From assembly GCA_027002755.1 (NCBI GenBank), contig JALWZI010000050.1, positions 1 to 8,026 on the forward strand: DNA of 8,026 bases, written 5' to 3'. Origin of the DNA: Campylobacteraceae bacterium (GTDB lineage: Bacteria; Campylobacterota; Campylobacteria; Campylobacterales; Sulfurovaceae). Below are positions 1 through 5,664 of the stretch, in pieces (positions within the stretch are counted from its first letter, which is position 1; each line of letters begins with the position of its first letter). The position numbers and the translations under genes were made by a program. The notes beneath the pieces are model-generated. The model did not search any database. It saw only the letters and a program-made list of their open reading frames with translations, and was not told the DNA's origin.

Positions 1-46
1 GACATTTAAAATTTTATTGGGTAATATTCCGGCCTGTATTTTTGAT

Positions 47-123
47 GGCAGGGTAGCTCAGCTGGTTAGAGCGCTGGTCTCATAAGCCGGAGGTCGGGGA
101 TTCAAGTTCCCCCCCTGCTACCA
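47..123 (+). tRNA. tRNA-Met (anticodon CAT), elongator type
   Basis: The cloverleaf folds completely over 77 bases. The acceptor stem pairs 47-53 with 113-119, with G-U at the outermost pair. The D-stem is GCTC/GAGC around a loop containing GGTTA. The anticodon stem is 74-78/86-90 with two wobble pairs, and its loop CTCATAA places CAT at 81-83. The T-arm is GGGGA-TTCAAGT-TCCCC, followed by discriminator A120 and an encoded CCA (121-123). The CAT anticodon could mean elongator Met, initiator Met or lysidine-modified Ile. The G-U first pair and the absence of the three consecutive G-C pairs of initiator anticodon stems argue against initiator. Overall similarity to the GGC..GGGTAGCTCAGCTGG type favours elongator Met over Ile2, which is inference. 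The 46 bases upstream are AT-rich and contain TAATAT at 22-27, a possible -10 box; any -35 lies outside the window. Confidence 0.95.
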
Positions 124-413
124 TCCACTTCCATTCGGATTTCCCCTTTTCCCCATCCATATTTCTCTAACGTTTAATCCGCCATAATACCCTCTCTATA
201 ATCCCATTCTATGCATTAGCCAGCACCTCATCTGCATCGATCATCGGCGGAATGGGCGATCGAAGCGAATGCTCAACGCACCTTCCAGGTGCGCCTGCGC
301 TTCTATCCGACACCCCTTCACACCGAGCATCGACGCATCTGAAGTACTTTCTACTGCATAAAATAGGATAATCGTTCATATTCGGATATCTGGATCCGAT
401 CAGGAGGAAAACG
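124..413. other. Intergenic region between tRNA-Met and moeA, no convincing gene
   Basis: No gene with both a start and a ribosome-binding site is seen here. Three things are visible. A perfect TATAAT lies at 197-202 without a good -35. A short hairpin pairs CGCACCT (277-283) with AGGTGCG (287-293) around TCC and has no following T-run. A plus-strand frame after the TAG at 214-216 stays open to TGA at about 339-341; it has a coding-like composition in its second half but no start codon, and may be the tail of a lost gene or chance. Nearer moeA, TAAAAT (359-364) and the overlapping GATAAT (367-372) are alternative weak -10 boxes. Confidence 0.5.
359..372 (+). promoter_or_regulatory. Possible -10 region for moeA
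   Basis: TAAAAT at 359-364 and GATAAT at 367-372 lie 42-55 bases upstream of the moeA start, in an AT-rich patch of an otherwise GC-rich region. No convincing -35 hexamer sits 16-18 bases upstream. That is common in Campylobacterota, where sigma70 promoters rely mainly on the extended -10. The TATAAT at 197-202 is a competing candidate and would give a leader of about 200 bases. Confidence 0.3.
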
Positions 414-1628
414 ATGGTACATCTGGACAGCCCCTCACTGCGGGAGGCTCTGGCTGCGGCACTCGATGCGGCACCCCGAAAGCAGGAACAGGAGATCGTG
501 ACATTGGATCGCGCATTGGGCCGTATTTTGGCGAAAGAGATCCGCGTACGCAAAAATATGCCGGCTTTCGACAATTCGGCGATGGACGGATTCGCTTTTC
601 GGCATGAAGAGGCGGGGAAAGAGCTGCGTATCGCTGCGACCATATTTGCGGGAGATCGCCCCAAACCGACACTCAAAGAGGGGGAGTGCTACCGGATCAT
701 GACCGGGGCACAGGTTCCTTCCGATGCCGATACCGTCGTACCCATCGAAAAGTGCTCCCGGGTCACGGAAGAGAGTGTCGAAATCCCGGCGGAGATCAAA
801 AAGGGGAGCAATCTGCGCCGCAAGGGGGAGGAGCTGCAGGCAGGAGAACCGCTGCTGGCAGCCGGAACCCTGCTCGAGCCCTCCCACATCGCGCTGCTGA
901 GTGCCCAGGGGATCATGGCGGTTTCGGTCCATACGCCGCTGCGTATCGCCGTGCTCTCTACCGGTAATGAGATCCGGGAGCCCTGGGAAGCGGCCACCGA
1001 AAACGAGATCTACAACGCCAACGCCTTCGGGATCCTGGCGATTCTGCAACGCTACGGTTTCCAGGGAGAGTACCACGGACGGATCCCTGACGACCGGGAG
1101 GCGACGGAGCGGATGATCGGGGAGCTGCGAAGCTACGACGTGATCCTCACCAGCGGAGGGATCAGTATGGGGGAAGCGGACTACCTCTACGAGGCCTTTC
1201 TCTCCAACGGGCTCTCTCCGCTCTTTCACGGCGTCAACGTCAAACCGGGCCGACCGACGATGATGGGGGTGATGGGATCGACCTTCGTCATGGCGATGCC
1301 CGGCAACCCTTTGACGACCCTCCTCAATCTCCTAGTCCTCTCCCTGCCGGTGCTCTATGCCATGCAGGGGACCGATCGGGTGCATCACCGACGCTATACC
1401 GCCGTGATGGGCGAGCCTCTGCGACTTCGGGGTGGCCGGAGCGAGATGGTTCTGGGATCGGTACGTGAAGGGGCTTTTTATCCCACCCGAGGCAACCGTT
1501 ACGGTTCGGGGATGCTGACCCCTCTGGCGGAGAGTGGTGCGGTGGCGATCTTCGGAGAGGAGACACGGGAGCTTGCCGAAGGGGAGTCGATCGAGGTGAT
1601 CCCGCTCTGGGATCCGGGACGGGAATGA
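414..1628 (+). CDS. moeA: Molybdopterin molybdenumtransferase MoeA
   Basis: MoeA inserts molybdate into adenylylated molybdopterin, the last common step of molybdenum cofactor synthesis in the cytoplasm. The 404-residue product is close to the usual length of about 400-420. Family motifs appear in the expected order: FDNSAMDGFA (residues 52-61, with the conserved Asp58), YRIMTGA (93-99), ADTVVPIE (105-112), RRKGEEL (135-141), the MPT-binding STGNEI (182-187), ILTSGGISMGEADY (244-257), KPGRPT (277-282) and MPGNP (295-299). The C-terminal beta domain (about 325-396) is intact. The start is the ATG at 414, with AGGAGG at 402-407 six bases upstream. The gene stands alone here: no other moa or mob gene is adjacent, and the next gene converges on it 19 bases downstream. 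Moco would serve enzymes such as periplasmic nitrate reductase or formate dehydrogenase in such an organism, but none is in the window. Campylobacterota often carry more than one moeA paralogue, so which copy this is cannot be told. Confidence 0.96.
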   Translation: MVHLDSPSLREALAAALDAAPRKQEQEIVTLDRALGRILAKEIRVRKNMPAFDNSAMDGFAFRHEEAGKELRIAATIFAGDRPKPTLKEGECYRIMTGAQVPSDADTVVPIEKCSRVTEESVEIPAEIKKGSNLRRKGEELQAGEPLLAAGTLLEPSHIALLSAQGIMAVSVHTPLRIAVLSTGNEIREPWEAATENEIYNANAFGILAILQRYGFQGEYHGRIPDDREATERMIGELRSYDVILTSGGISMGEADYLYEAFLSNGLSPLFHGVNVKPGRPTMMGVMGSTFVMAMPGNPLTTLLNLLVLSLPVLYAMQGTDRVHHRRYTAVMGEPLRLRGGRSEMVLGSVREGAFYPTRGNRYGSGMLTPLAESGAVAIFGEETRELAEGESIEVIPLWDPGRE

Positions 1629-1639
1629 ATTCCCGTTTC
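1616..1639 (+). terminator. Hairpin over the moeA stop codon, possible terminator
   Basis: ACGGGAA (1619-1625) pairs perfectly with TTCCCGT (1630-1636) around the loop TGAA. Two G-U pairs and one G-C pair extend the stem outward to 1616/1639. The moeA TGA (1626-1628) lies in the loop. It separates two convergent genes, the usual place for a shared terminator. However, the T-run after it on the plus strand is only three bases and part of the stem, and there is none on the minus strand, so intrinsic termination is uncertain. Confidence 0.4.
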
Positions 1640-1647
1640 CATCGTGA

Positions 1648-1836
1648 TCAGCGTTCGACGTCGATATCCTTTTCGTTGCGAAGGTTGATCATGATGATGC
1701 CGGGGCTGCGAAAGCTGAAAAAAACCAGGCGGATGAATTGCCAGGGAATGCAGTGTCGCATGCAACGCTGGAACTTCCCGGGAATCATCGCGGTCTGAAA
1801 CTGCGGGTCGGCGAAATTGAGTTCTTCTTCGATCAT
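1648..1836 (-). CDS. Small unknown protein, 62 residues
   Basis: I do not recognise this family. The case for a real gene is a clear ribosome-binding site: reading the minus strand, AAGGAGA (1842-1848) lies about six bases before the ATG (1834-1836). The product starts with an acidic stretch (MIEEELNFADPQF). It then has PGKFQRCMRHCIPWQFIRLVFF, a basic, aromatic, two-cysteine segment (Cys25 and Cys29) that could be an amphipathic or membrane-associated helix. It ends in a charged tail (NEKDIDVER). There is no signal peptide and no clean transmembrane segment. The gene is convergent with moeA. Immediately upstream on the same strand an open frame ends in TAA TAA (1847-1852), overlapping this gene's ribosome-binding site, which suggests it was once the second gene of a two-gene operon. 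Function is unknown. Plus-strand frames through the region lack start signals. Confidence 0.65.
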   Translation of the reverse strand: MIEEELNFADPQFQTAMIPGKFQRCMRHCIPWQFIRLVFFSFRSPGIIMINLRNEKDIDVER

Positions 1837-1849
1837 TTCTTTCTCCTTA

Positions 1850-2014
1850 TTATTCAGGGATCAGCGTCCAGCCCGGATGGAGCTTGGCTTTGCAGATAAA
1901 GAGTTGATGGAAGATGTACTTGAGCCAGTGACTTCAAAAAAACAGAATAAAAAATCTTCATATCTAGCTGTTTTTGAAAATGAAGTACCGATCTTTCCAG
2001 CTCATTTGGCATAG
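1850..2014. pseudogene. AT-rich island with probable gene remnant(s)
   Basis: Two coding-like readings overlap and neither has a ribosome-binding site. On the minus strand, 1850-1933 is open for 27 codons ending in AKLHPGWTLIPE and a double TAA, directly before the ribosome-binding site of the 62-residue gene. It has no start and is preceded by an in-frame TGA (1934-1936). Another minus frame, from an ATG at 2010-2012, runs 52 codons to 1854 and could be the displaced 5' part of the same gene after a frameshift. On the plus strand, 1877-2014 gives 45 residues (starting MELGFADKELME) rich in Glu and Lys. From about 1931 the DNA is far more AT-rich than either flank and includes a run of seven A. 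The best reading is a decayed gene, possibly with inserted foreign DNA. Which strand was coding is not settled. Confidence 0.4.
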
Positions 2015-2032
2015 AAAAAATTCAGTTATAAT
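2006..2032 (+). promoter_or_regulatory. Sigma70-type promoter for the yiaW-yiaV-OMF operon
   Basis: TTGGCA (2006-2011, five of six matches to TTGACA) and a perfect TATAAT (2027-2032) are separated by 15 bases, slightly short of the optimal 17. Transcription would start near 2039-2040, about 32 bases before the first gene. This is the clearest promoter in the window and suggests the operon is expressed on its own rather than by read-through. No operator palindrome is evident around it. Confidence 0.6.
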
Positions 2033-2071
2033 TTAAAAATTTCCAAGATATATGAGGAGAAAGGAGTAGTT

Positions 2072-2485
2072 ATGGCCATGGCCATCGACCCCCGAACATT
2101 GGACTATGTGGCATTGGGCGTACTCGTTACCGTCGCCCTGGTTCTGGTCTATGCGATCATCTACATTCACGACATTCCCTACGAGATGGCGAAAAAACGG
2201 AACCATCCCCACCGGGACGCCATCCATGTGGCCGGCTGGGTGAGTCTCTTTTTGATGCACACCATCTGGCCCTTTCTCTGGATCTGGGCCTATCTCTACA
2301 AACCCGGAGAGGGGTGGGGGGCCGAGACGGTGATAGTGGAGCCCTCCGATGAGCTCAAAGCGAGTCTGAAGAAGATTGATGAGCTGGATGAAAAGATCAA
2401 AACGCTGGAGGCCAAAGTCCATCATACCGCCCGGGAGGTTGCCGCAGAAACCGGGAGCGAAACAAATGAGGGAGGAGCCGCCTGA
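2072..2485 (+). CDS. yiaW: DUF3302 inner-membrane protein, YiaW family
   Basis: This is a 137-residue inner-membrane protein of the DUF3302 family, whose E. coli member is YiaW. Recognisable family features are DYVALGVLV near the start, IHDIPYEMAKKRNHPH (residues 32-47) and the strongly conserved AIHVAGWVSLF...IWPFLWIWAYLY (50-76). Two transmembrane helices are visible, about 12-32 and 54-75, joined by a short basic cytoplasmic loop. After GEGWG the tail from about 92 to 118 is a charged heptad-like helix (likely coiled coil) followed by a low-complexity end. This tail makes it about 30 residues longer than E. coli YiaW as I recall it. The start at 2072 is supported by AAGGAG at 2061-2066, five bases upstream; the ATG at 2078 is an alternative. 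Its stop overlaps the next start (TGATG). The biochemical role is unknown; in E. coli as here it is paired with an HlyD-type adaptor, implying a joint role in envelope transport. Confidence 0.9.
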   Translation: MAMAIDPRTLDYVALGVLVTVALVLVYAIIYIHDIPYEMAKKRNHPHRDAIHVAGWVSLFLMHTIWPFLWIWAYLYKPGEGWGAETVIVEPSDELKASLKKIDELDEKIKTLEAKVHHTAREVAAETGSETNEGGAA

Positions 2486-3441
2486 TGGAAACCTTGATGC
2501 TCCTGACCTACGCCGCACTGTGCTGGGTCATTTTCAAAGTCTTTCGGATCCCGGTCAACAAGTGGTCGCTGACCACCGCCGTTCTCGGCGGGGTCGTCCT
2601 GATCGGCTCAATGCTGGCCGGGATGGCCTATTTCCACCCCGGATCCCGCAGCGCCAGGATCTACTATGTGACAACCCAGATCGTCCCCAATGTACGGGGC
2701 AAGGTGATCGAAGTGGTCGCCAAACCCAACGTCCCCGTCAAGAAAGGGGATGTGCTGCTCAAGATCGATCCGACCCCCTACAAAGCGGTGGTCGATGACC
2801 TGAAAGCCCAGCTTGAATTCGCCAAGAAGCGGCTCGAGGATACGAAACTCCTGGCCCAGACCGCCGGCGGGTCGAAGTTCGATGTCTACAATTGGGAAAA
2901 AGAGGTCGCCTCCCTCAAGGCGAAACTCGCCAAAGCCCGCTTCGATCTCGACAGCTGTGTTGTCCGGGCCCCTTCCGACGGTTATGTGACGCAGGTCAGG
3001 GTACGTCCCGGGCAGATGGCGGTGCCGATCCCCGCGTTGCCGGTCATGACCTTCGTCAACAGTGACTCGGCAGCGCTGATCGCCGGCTTCGGTCAGGAGC
3101 CGGTCAAAAATATCAAACCTGGGGATGCGGCGGAGGCGATCTTCGTTTCGGTTCCGGGACGGACGTTCCAGGGCAAGGTCAAAGGGGTCCTGCCCGCGTT
3201 GGCCGAGGGGGAGCTCAACGCCAACCGGAACATGGTCTCTTTCTCTCAGCAGCTACCCATTGGTGAGGTCCCCGTGATCATCCAGCTGGACAAGAACATC
3301 AGTGAGTTGGGCCTGCCGCTGGGGGTGGAGAGTACCGTGGCGGTCTACGGAGCCCATGAAGGCTTCTGGTCCCATGTGGCTATCATCCGGAAGATCCTGC
3401 TTCGGATGCTGGCCTGGAGCTACTTCCTGCGTTTCCACTGA
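2485..3441 (+). CDS. yiaV: HlyD-family membrane fusion protein, YiaV type
   Basis: This is a periplasmic adaptor anchored in the inner membrane (318 residues). The N-terminus resembles E. coli YiaV closely: hydrophobic residues 3-20, FRIPVNKWSL (20-29), then a second hydrophobic helix (31-50). A split biotinyl-lipoyl domain follows: residues 66-95 (PNVRGKVIEVV...VKKGDVLLKID) and 159-190 (VVRAPSDGYVTQVRVRPGQ). Between them, about 97-156 forms a short alpha hairpin. A beta-barrel domain follows, and the C-terminus (ILLRMLAWSYFLRFH) matches the YiaV-type tail. It is about 60 residues shorter than E. coli YiaV (about 378), the loss falling in the hairpin. Start: ATG 2485, sharing a base with the yiaW TGA, with GGAGGAG at 2471-2477. 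The OMF gene follows after 13 bases, so the protein most likely links an inner-membrane component to that channel. The substrate is unknown; no transporter ATPase, MFS or RND gene is present beside it. Confidence 0.92.
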   Translation: METLMLLTYAALCWVIFKVFRIPVNKWSLTTAVLGGVVLIGSMLAGMAYFHPGSRSARIYYVTTQIVPNVRGKVIEVVAKPNVPVKKGDVLLKIDPTPYKAVVDDLKAQLEFAKKRLEDTKLLAQTAGGSKFDVYNWEKEVASLKAKLAKARFDLDSCVVRAPSDGYVTQVRVRPGQMAVPIPALPVMTFVNSDSAALIAGFGQEPVKNIKPGDAAEAIFVSVPGRTFQGKVKGVLPALAEGELNANRNMVSFSQQLPIGEVPVIIQLDKNISELGLPLGVESTVAVYGAHEGFWSHVAIIRKILLRMLAWSYFLRFH

Positions 3442-3454
3442 TGAGGAGAGTTGA

Positions 3455-4837
3455 ATGACGAAACGATACAAGATGAGGATGCTGGCCGTTCCGGCAGCGG
3501 CACTCCTTCTGGGAGGATGTGCTCACAATGTCGTTCCCTCCAAGACGGTCAACGGCGAAGTGCGCAAAACGGCTCCCAAAGCCCCCTCCCACTACCGAAG
3601 CAGTTATGTCGGCGGTCCGGTCCGTGACAATTGGTTGCGAAGCTTCCGGGACCCGACCCTCAATACTCTGGTCCGCGAAGCCCAGAAGAACAATCCCGAT
3701 CTGATGATCGCTGCCAGCCGGGTCGAGCGGGCCGCGGCTATGATGCAGTTGACCCGATCGGGGATGATGCCCCAACTGGGAATCGGCGGGAATTTCGTCG
3801 ATCGAAACTGGGACTACAACTACAAAGAACGCGACGATCGCCACTATCGGGGCTCAGCCTATCTCAGTCTCAGCTGGGAGCCCGACCTCTGGGGGCGGGT
3901 GGCCAATGCGCTGAACTCCGACGCCGAAGCGACCATTGCGACGCTGGCCGACTACGAGTGGGCCCGACAATCCCTTTCGGCTTCGACGGCGCGGGCCTGG
4001 TTCCTCCTGGGATCGGATCAGATGATCGAAGATTTCTATCGTCAGCTGGTGGGGATCCAGAAAAAGGCGGAAGATATCCTGAACAAACGGGCCAAGATCG
4101 GGCAGGGGAACATGCGTGACGTTCACATGATCCGCGGGATGGTCGCCGAGGCCGAAGATGGACTTCAGGCGACCCGGGCGGCCAAAGAGCAGGATACCCG
4201 GGCCCTGGAGACGCTGATCGGACGCTACCCCGGCAACAAGATCCGGGCCCATAGGCTCCGGGCGGTCACCGGCCGCGTTCCCAGCGGTGTACCGCTGGAT
4301 CTCCTCAATCGCCGCCCCGATATCATCGCCGCCCAGTATCGGGTCGCTTCGGCCTTCCACAACACCGAAGCGATGCGGTTGCTGCGCCTGCCCCGGATCA
4401 CGCTCAGCGCACAGCTGGGTGCCGATACGATCCAGCAGACCCTGGCCAAGCTGATCGGCGGACTCTTTATGCCGGTCTTCGACGCCGGAGCGATCCAGGC
4501 CAGGATCGATGCCGCCAGCGCCGATCAGAAGGCGGCTATCGCCGCCTATAAAAGAACAGTTCTCAACGCCTACCGGGAGGTGGAGAACGCCCTGGCCAAT
4601 GAGCGCTATCTCGCCCGCCGCTACGCCTACCTGAATACCATGGTCAAAGAGTATAAAACCGCCTACGATATGACTGACAAGAACTACAGGATCGGTCAGG
4701 GAACCATCCTCGACGTGCTCCAGGCCCAGAGCAAATGGATCAATGCCCGGATCCTCCGCACCCAGGTGATGAAAGCGCGGCTCATCAACCGGGTCAACCT
4801 CCATTTGGCGCTGGGGGGAAGTTTTGATCGAAAATAG
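3455..4837 (+). CDS. TolC/NodT-family outer-membrane efflux lipoprotein
   Basis: This is an outer-membrane factor (460 residues) that forms a trimeric beta-barrel and periplasmic alpha tunnel for efflux or secretion. A lipoprotein signal peptide is visible: basic TKRYK, a hydrophobic core and lipobox LGGC with the acylated Cys at residue 22. Two outer-membrane-efflux repeats follow (about 65-255 and 280-455). Family hallmarks are NWLRSFRDPTLNTLV (59-73), LSWEPDLWGRV (139-149), the NodT signature GVPLDLLNRRPDI (278-290), and YRIGQGTILDVLQAQ (411-425). The length is normal for the OprM/CusC/NodT group. Start: ATG 3455, six bases after AGGAG (3444-3448); internal ATGs at codons 7 and 9 would shorten the basic N-region. 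It is the last gene of the operon and fits YiaV as its adaptor. NodT-type factors usually serve RND or MFS pumps, and no pump gene accompanies it here. Confidence 0.93.
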   Translation: MTKRYKMRMLAVPAAALLLGGCAHNVVPSKTVNGEVRKTAPKAPSHYRSSYVGGPVRDNWLRSFRDPTLNTLVREAQKNNPDLMIAASRVERAAAMMQLTRSGMMPQLGIGGNFVDRNWDYNYKERDDRHYRGSAYLSLSWEPDLWGRVANALNSDAEATIATLADYEWARQSLSASTARAWFLLGSDQMIEDFYRQLVGIQKKAEDILNKRAKIGQGNMRDVHMIRGMVAEAEDGLQATRAAKEQDTRALETLIGRYPGNKIRAHRLRAVTGRVPSGVPLDLLNRRPDIIAAQYRVASAFHNTEAMRLLRLPRITLSAQLGADTIQQTLAKLIGGLFMPVFDAGAIQARIDAASADQKAAIAAYKRTVLNAYREVENALANERYLARRYAYLNTMVKEYKTAYDMTDKNYRIGQGTILDVLQAQSKWINARILRTQVMKARLINRVNLHLALGGSFDRK

Positions 4838-4838
4838 T

Positions 4839-4870
4839 TATTGGTGTATTGGTATATTGGTGTATTGGGG
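4839..4870 (+). repeat. Four tandem 8-base units, TATTGGTG-like
   Basis: Four consecutive units start two bases after the OMF stop codon: TATTGGTG (4839-4846), TATTGGTA (4847-4854), TATTGGTG (4855-4862) and TATTGGGG (4863-4870). They differ only at the last two positions. The unit length is not a multiple of three and the array is outside any gene. Copy number could vary by slippage. It forms the left arm of the hairpin described separately. Confidence 0.85.
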
Positions 4871-4914
4871 CTAAAGAGAACTTATCATAATATATCAATA
4901 ACCAATATACCAAT
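4848..4914 (+). repeat. Long imperfect inverted repeat (hairpin) between OMF gene and pyrF
   Basis: ATTGGTATATTGGT (4848-4861) is perfectly complementary to ACCAATATACCAAT (4901-4914), 14 base pairs. After one unpaired G (4862), TATTG (4863-4867) also pairs with CAATA (4896-4900), giving 19 pairs around a loop of about 28 bases. The stem is AT-rich and lacks a terminal T-run, so it is not a typical intrinsic terminator. It may still stabilise the 3' end of the operon mRNA, act as a protein-binding site, or be a small dispersed palindromic element. Function is inference. Confidence 0.75.
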
Positions 4915-4918
4915 TACG

Positions 4919-4939
4919 CCGCCGTAGGCGGTAGAAGGA
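4919..4939 (+). promoter_or_regulatory. pyrF: Small GC hairpin abutting the pyrF ribosome-binding site
   Basis: CCGCC (4919-4923) and GGCGG (4927-4931) form a five-pair G-C stem with a GTA loop, directly followed by the ribosome-binding site AGAAGGA (4933-4939), five bases before the pyrF ATG. The hairpin ends one base before the site, so it could modulate initiation or be incidental. No pyrimidine-type attenuator (pause hairpin, leader peptide) is evident. Confidence 0.35.
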
Positions 4940-4944
4940 TTGCC

Positions 4945-5664
4945 ATGAACCTCGTCATCGCTCTCGATCTCCCCTCCTCCGCCGAAAACCTCCGACTCGC
5001 CGAATCCCTGGCCGGTTACGACAATCTCTGGATGAAGGTCGGTTTCCGGACCTACATACGGGACGGGCGGAATTTCCTCGATACCCTCAAAACCATCAAT
5101 CCCCACTTCAAAGTTTTCCTCGATCTCAAACTCTACGACATTCCCAATACCATGGCCGACGCTGCAGCCGAGATCGCCGAACTGGGGGTGGAGATGTTCA
5201 ATATCCACGCCAGTGCCGGTGAACGGGCGATGCGAACGGTGATGGAGCGGCTGGAGCCCTACGGCAAGGAGCGTCCTCTGGTCCTGGCGGTGACGGCTCT
5301 GACCTCATTCAGTGAAGAGGAGTTTCGGAAGATCTATGAAAAAGGGATCGACGAAAAGGCGGAGCAGTTCGCCAGGATGAGCTATGCAGCGGGCCTGGAC
5401 GGGGTCGTCTGCAGTGCTTTCGAATCCCGGGCGATCAAAGCGGCGACCGCCGAGACTTTCCTCACCCTCTCTCCGGGGATTCGTCCCTTCGGTGAGGATG
5501 CGGGGGATCAGCAGCGGGTGGCGGATCTGGAATTCGCTGCCGGGGAAAAGGTCGATTTTCCCGTTGTGGGAAGGCCTGTTTACCGGGCGGAGGACCCGGC
5601 GGCCAAGGTCAAACGGATACTCGATACAATAGAACAGATCCAAACTCGATCAAAGGAGAAGTGA
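4945..5664 (+). CDS. pyrF: Orotidine 5'-phosphate decarboxylase PyrF
   Basis: PyrF decarboxylates OMP to UMP, the last step of de novo pyrimidine synthesis, in the cytoplasm. The 239-residue protein has the normal length and a TIM-barrel motif order: VIALDLPS (4-11, Asp8), MKVG (30-33, Lys31), the catalytic signature FLDLKLYDIPNT (58-69; Asp60, Lys62, Asp65), a NIHASAG strand (86-92), LSPGIRP (175-181), DQQRVAD (188-194) and the phosphate-binding VVGRPVYRAEDPA (207-219, Arg210). All catalytic residues are present. The start ATG 4945 is preceded by AGAAGGA. In many Campylobacterota pyrF follows kdsA-ribH-nusB; here it follows an export operon and repeat element instead. Its stop overlaps gdhA by TGATG, so the two are probably co-transcribed and translationally coupled. 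Confidence 0.96.
   Translation: MNLVIALDLPSSAENLRLAESLAGYDNLWMKVGFRTYIRDGRNFLDTLKTINPHFKVFLDLKLYDIPNTMADAAAEIAELGVEMFNIHASAGERAMRTVMERLEPYGKERPLVLAVTALTSFSEEEFRKIYEKGIDEKAEQFARMSYAAGLDGVVCSAFESRAIKAATAETFLTLSPGIRPFGEDAGDQQRVADLEFAAGEKVDFPVVGRPVYRAEDPAAKVKRILDTIEQIQTRSKEK

Noticed and set aside
47..123. tRNA 3' end as an integration (att) site for a mobile element
   Set aside because: I found no repeat of the tRNA 3' end elsewhere in the window and no integrase gene.
209..676. 155-residue minus-strand frame across the moeA 5' end
   Set aside because: It lies mostly antisense to moeA and has no ribosome-binding site at any start, including the internal ATG near 380. It is a shadow of the GC-rich moeA codons.
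1938..1975. Intrinsic terminator from the A-run/T-run inverted repeat
   Set aside because: AAAAACAG and CTGTTTTT pair, but the stem is almost all A-T with a 22-base loop. It is too weak for a terminator and lies in the decayed island.
2376..2798. 140-residue plus-strand frame across the yiaW/yiaV junction
   Set aside because: It overlaps two recognised genes in another frame; the Arg/Pro-rich product is characteristic of a shadow frame.
3854..4804. 316-residue minus-strand open frame opposite the OMF gene
   Set aside because: It is antisense to a clear TolC-family gene, with no start signal and no recognisable motif.
4839..4914. CRISPR array
   Set aside because: The units are 8 bases and directly adjacent with no spacers, and no cas gene is present.
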